The notes under the pieces were generated by a model that saw only the letters and a list, made by a program, of their open reading frames with translations, made no database searches and was not told the DNA's origin. From the NCBI GenBank assembly GCA_005240145.1, contig SBAS01000041.1, positions 1 to 41,443 on the forward strand: DNA of 41,443 nucleotides, written 5' to 3'. The translations under genes and the position numbers were made by a program. Shown piece by piece: positions 38,713 through 41,443 of the stretch. Origin of the DNA: Nitrosomonadales bacterium (GTDB lineage Bacteria; Pseudomonadota; Gammaproteobacteria; Burkholderiales; SG8-39). Numbering within the stretch: position 1 is the first letter of the stretch; each line of letters begins with the position of its first letter.

Positions 38713-39675
38713 ATGAGAGTAATGGTCTTGGGCGGCACCGGGTTCATCGGCCGCAACGTCGCCGCGGCGCTGCGCGCGCGCGGCCACAGCGTGGTTATCG
38801 GCACCCGCCATCCGCGCCGCGCCCTCGCCAGGCTGCCGGCGGGCCTGCGTGACTGCGATTTGCGCGAGACCCACCTCGAGTTCCTCACCACCTGCTACGC
38901 CTGGAAACCGCTGCTGGCCGGCGTCGGCGTGGTGGTCAACGCCGTCGGCATTCTGCGCGAGCGCGGCCGCGAGACCTACGACCGGGTGCACAACATGGCG
39001 CCTGCCGCGCTCGCCGCGGCCTGCGAGCGCATGCACCTGCGCCTCATCCACGTTTCCGCCCTGGGCCTGCGCAAGCAGGCGCTGAGCGGCTTCATCCGCT
39101 CGAAAATTCTCGCCGAGCGCGCCATCGCCGCGGGCGGCGCCGACTACTCGATCGTGCGCCCTTCCCTGCTCGACGGCGAGGGCGGCTTCGGCGCCGAGTG
39201 GATCCGCCGCGTCGCGCGCTGGCCGGTGCACTTCATTCCGGATGAGGCCCTGGGCCGGATGGCGCCCATGGACGTGCGAAACCTGGGCGAAGCGATCGCG
39301 GTCCTGTGCGAAATGCGCAACAGGCCCGACTGGCGCGAGGTCGAGCTGGGCGGCAGCGCGCGGCGGACGATGGCGGAGCACCTGGCCTCGATGCGGGCAC
39401 TGCACGACGATCGCCCCGCCCTGCGCGTCGGCATACCCCGCTTTCTGGCCCGGATCACGGCCCACGTGTGCGACCTCGCGCACTTCTCGCCGTTTTCCTT
39501 CGGCCACCTGGAATTGCTGCGGCGGGACAACGCGCCGCGCGTGAACCTGCTGCCGCTGCTGCTGGGCCGCGCGCCGACGCCGGTCGGACGGGAGCCGCGC
39601 GAGTTGCGCCCGGCTTACGCGTTCACGGCGATGCCCACCGGGCACCAAACCCCGGTGCCGCCGAGCCCGCAATAG
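38713..39675 (+). CDS. NAD(P)-binding epimerase-like protein (complex I NDUFA9-like)
   Basis: A 320-residue atypical short-chain dehydrogenase. The N-terminus [34 protein letters not shown] gives the GxxGxxG nucleotide site. [35 protein letters not shown] and [31 protein letters not shown] follow the pattern of NDUFA9-like and NmrA-type proteins, where the catalytic Tyr-Lys pair is often altered, so enzyme activity is uncertain. GAAGGA precedes the ATG. It is divergent from the GbsR/MarR gene and probably controlled by it. Its last 61 bases run antisense into the end of msrA. Confidence 0.82.
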   Translation: MRVMVLGGTGFIGRNVAAALRARGHSVVIGTRHPRRALARLPAGLRDCDLRETHLEFLTTCYAWKPLLAGVGVVVNAVGILRERGRETYDRVHNMAPAALAAACERMHLRLIHVSALGLRKQALSGFIRSKILAERAIAAGGADYSIVRPSLLDGEGGFGAEWIRRVARWPVHFIPDEALGRMAPMDVRNLGEAIAVLCEMRNRPDWREVELGGSARRTMAEHLASMRALHDDRPALRVGIPRFLARITAHVCDLAHFSPFSFGHLELLRRDNAPRVNLLPLLLGRAPTPVGREPRELRPAYAFTAMPTGHQTPVPPSPQ

Positions 39676-40271
39676 CCGTCCGGATTCTTGGCGAGGTACT
39701 GCTGGTGGTAGCCCTCGGCGTAGTAGAACCCGGGGGCGGCGCGCACTTCGGTCGTGATGGAGCCGAAGCCTTGCTTGCGAAGTTCTTGCTGGAACATCTC
39801 TTTTGATTTTTCAGCCAATGAAAGCTGAAGATCATCAAAAGTGTAAATCGCCGAGCGATACTGGGTGCCTGAATCGTTGCCCTGGCGCATGCCCTGGGTC
39901 GGATCGTGGCCCTCCCAGAAGGCCTTGAGCAGCGTCTCGTAGCCGACCTGCTTCGGATCGAACACCACCAGCACCGCCTCGGTGTGGTTGGTGAAGCCGG
40001 AACAGACTTCCTCGTAGCTCGGATTCCTCGTTTCGCCGCCGGCGTATCCGACCGCGGTGCTGTAGACGCCCGGGATATTCCAGAACAGCTTTTCCGCACC
40101 CCAGAAGCAGCCCAGGCCGAATACCGCCTGCGCCATTCCCGCAGGAAACGGCGGCACGATGCGATTGCCGCTGACCGCGTGCTTCTCCGACACCGGGATT
40201 TCCTCGCTGCGGCCGGGCAACGTGCTCTCGGCGGGCAGCAGGGACTTCATTTTCTTCATGAACGCGAACAC
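39615..40271 (-). CDS. msrA: Peptide-methionine (S)-S-oxide reductase
   Basis: MsrA repairs oxidised methionine (the S epimer). The 218-residue protein has the active site [13 protein letters not shown] with Cys55, [41 protein letters not shown] and the C-terminal [14 protein letters not shown] with possible resolving cysteines Cys201 and Cys210. GTG at 40271 is supported by GGAGG five bases upstream; an ATG four codons later has no such site. The N-terminal 45 residues ([26 protein letters not shown]) are the usual extension. No signal peptide is evident. A low-GC patch lies at about 39790-39850. Confidence 0.96.
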   Translation of the reverse strand: MFAFMKKMKSLLPAESTLPGRSEEIPVSEKHAVSGNRIVPPFPAGMAQAVFGLGCFWGAEKLFWNIPGVYSTAVGYAGGETRNPSYEEVCSGFTNHTEAVLVVFDPKQVGYETLLKAFWEGHDPTQGMRQGNDSGTQYRSAIYTFDDLQLSLAEKSKEMFQQELRKQGFGSITTEVRAAPGFYYAEGYHQQYLAKNPDGYCGLGGTGVWCPVGIAVNA

Positions 40272-40294
40272 GACAACCTCCGAATCACGGACGT

Positions 40295-40300
40295 TAGAAT
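40295..40300 (+). promoter_or_regulatory. Candidate -10 box giving leaderless panE RNA
   Basis: TAGAAT (five of six matches) ends seven bases before the A of the panE ATG at 40307, so the natural RNA start would be at or next to the start codon. No ribosome site is visible in the 35 bp between msrA and panE on this strand. The -35 region is poor (GACA is present about 19 bases upstream). Confidence 0.35.
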
Positions 40301-40306
40301 TAGAGC

Positions 40307-41284
40307 ATGAAAATATGCATTTACGGCCCCGGCGCGATCGGCGGCCTGATCGCCGCCCGCCTCGCGCAGGCCGGCCACACGGTCTCGGTCGTGGCGCGCG
40401 GAGCCCACCTTACAGCCATCCGCGAGCATGGATTGCGGATTGTTTCTGAAAAAAATGAAACTAAAGTAAGAATCAAAGCCGAACATAACCCTGCTCTGCT
40501 CGGACCGCAGGATTGCGTGATCGTGGCGGTAAAGGGCCAGAGCCTGCCCGAGGTCGCCGCGGGCATCGCGCCGCTGCTCGGACCGGACACTTCGATCGTC
40601 ACTGCCATGAACGGCGTGCCGTGGTGGTTTTTCGACCGCCTCGCATTCGGCGACGGCAAGCTGCGGCTGGAGAGCCTGGATCCGGGCGGCCAGCTCACGC
40701 GCGCCATGCCCACCGAGCGCATCGTCGGCTGCGTCGTGCACCTGGCCGCCTCCACGCCCGAGCCCGGCGTTATCCGCCACAGCATGGACGAGCGCCTGAT
40801 CCTCGGCGAACCCGGCGGCAGGAATACCGCGCGCACGCAGGCCATCGTCGCGGCGCTGAAGGAAGCGAAGTTCGAAACCGTCGCCACCGCCACCATCGAG
40901 AAGGAATTCTGGGTGAAGCTGCTCGGCAACATCAGCTTCAATCCGGTCGCCGCGCTGACGCTCGCCACCGCCAACCGGCTCATCGCCGACGAGTACGTCA
41001 AGGCCTACATGGTGTCGATCATGCACGAGTGCCTCGCCATCGGGCGCGCGGTCGGCGTCGACGCCGCCATCGACCCGGAAGCGCGCATGGAAATGGCGCG
41101 CAGGCTCGGCGCCTTCAAGCCCTCGACCCTGCAGGACATGGAAGCGGGTAAAAGCCTCGAAATCGACGGCCTGCTCATCGGCACGCTCGAGATCGCGCGC
41201 AAAGCCGGCGTCGCCGCGCCCTTCACCGAAAGCCTCGCCGGCCTCGCGCGCCTGCGGGCCGAATCAACGGGGCAATACCGCTAA
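40307..41284 (+). CDS. panE: 2-dehydropantoate 2-reductase
   Basis: Ketopantoate reductase reduces 2-dehydropantoate to pantoate with NADPH for pantothenate and CoA synthesis. In 325 residues it has the nucleotide motif [18 protein letters not shown] (7-24), VAVKGQSL (74-81), and [21 protein letters not shown] with catalytic Lys204 and Asn208. The C-terminal domain helix [28 protein letters not shown] is complete. It is about 20 residues longer than the E. coli enzyme because of an insert near [24 protein letters not shown]. Such longer forms are often paralogues, so a related 2-ketoacid substrate is possible. Bases 40441-40490 are a low-GC patch (15 G/C of 50). Confidence 0.88.
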   Translation: MKICIYGPGAIGGLIAARLAQAGHTVSVVARGAHLTAIREHGLRIVSEKNETKVRIKAEHNPALLGPQDCVIVAVKGQSLPEVAAGIAPLLGPDTSIVTAMNGVPWWFFDRLAFGDGKLRLESLDPGGQLTRAMPTERIVGCVVHLAASTPEPGVIRHSMDERLILGEPGGRNTARTQAIVAALKEAKFETVATATIEKEFWVKLLGNISFNPVAALTLATANRLIADEYVKAYMVSIMHECLAIGRAVGVDAAIDPEARMEMARRLGAFKPSTLQDMEAGKSLEIDGLLIGTLEIARKAGVAAPFTESLAGLARLRAESTGQYR

Positions 41285-41398
41285 GTGACACAAAACCCGC
41301 ATCGGGTGTGCGTTGCGCCGATGATGGACTGGACGGACTTCATTGGCGGTGTCCCGTTGTTAGTTGAAGGTTTTGGGGTGGCGGGGTGCATAGGTTAA
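41285..41398 (+). pseudogene. dusA: dusA 5' fragment, broken after 18 codons
   Basis: Directly after the panE stop, GTG at 41285 opens a frame reading HRVCVAPMMDWTD, the conserved N-terminus of tRNA-dihydrouridine synthase A, which reduces uridines in the tRNA D-loop. After the Asp codon at 41336-41338 the family sequence (expected to continue RHCRYF) is lost, and the frame ends in TAA at 41396-41398. Beyond the break, the minus strand has an open frame ending in TAA at 41397-41395 (15 codons to the window edge, LGRTEQPVDRHSQAA), which may be the end of a gene in an inserted element. Insertion, deletion or an assembly join are all possible. Confidence 0.6.
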
Positions 41399-41443
41399 GC
41401 GGCTTGGCTGTGCCGATCAACCGGTTGCTCGGTACGCCCGAGG

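Overview
The window is a GC-rich chromosomal segment of a betaproteobacterium, most likely Burkholderiales-like. The evidence is the gene order sdhCDAB-sdhE-gltA-sucA-sucB-lpdA followed closely by zapE, the lineage-typical small gene DUF3460 beside prpC/prpD, the DUF4212 plus VC_2705-type symporter pair next to acs, and the protein sequences. Genus cannot be decided from sequence alone. Almost all of the window is coding. The only gene-free stretch over 300 bp is the left edge (1-446).

Layout. (1) 1-1823: gene-free edge, tRNA-Ser(GGA), a small membrane protein, a TPR protein and a lipoprotein. (2) 1856-6865, minus strand: acetate module acs, a duplicated zinc-ribbon protein, a possible 26-residue ORF, the DUF4212 small subunit and the large sodium/solute symporter, closed by a strong intrinsic terminator. 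(3) 7002-12459, plus strand: a frameshifted yqhA-type gene, then four overlapping genes for a class I fumarase (or mesaconase), an MFS importer, an HMG-CoA-lyase-type enzyme and a class III CoA-transferase. Together these would make a complete C5-dicarboxylate (mesaconate/citramalate) or HMG catabolic route. (4) 12475-31383, minus strand: about 18.9 kb of 17 genes with no gap above 28 bp. It starts with succinate dehydrogenase, citrate synthase and the oxoglutarate dehydrogenase complex, passes through two EamA transporters, zapE, a cNMP/CBS/DUF294 protein and a DEDDh exonuclease, and ends with acuI, prpE and a GlcG/HbpS-like gene. (5) 31456-38089, plus strand: mdh, prpC, DUF3460, prpD, acnA. 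(6) 38086-41284: a GbsR/MarR regulator with a clear candidate operator, a divergent NAD(P)-binding epimerase-like gene, msrA and panE. (7) 41285-41443: the first 18 codons of dusA, then an abrupt break into unrelated sequence.

The genes form one theme: entry of acetate (symporter, Acs), propionate and acrylyl-CoA (PrpE, AcuI, methylcitrate enzymes) and perhaps C5 acids (region 3) into the TCA cycle, most of whose enzymes are encoded here (citrate synthase, aconitase, OGDH, SDH, fumarase, MDH). Not in the window are isocitrate dehydrogenase, succinyl-CoA synthetase and the 2-methylisocitrate lyase PrpB.

The points most worth following are the fumarase/MFS/lyase/CoA-transferase module, the 20-bp operator at 38667-38686 inside two overlapping promoters, paired TTGCGCGCAA palindromes between acs and yqhA, the duplicated zinc-ribbon protein behind acs, the EF-hand loop inside the symporter, and many short AT-rich islands inside otherwise GC-rich metabolic genes.
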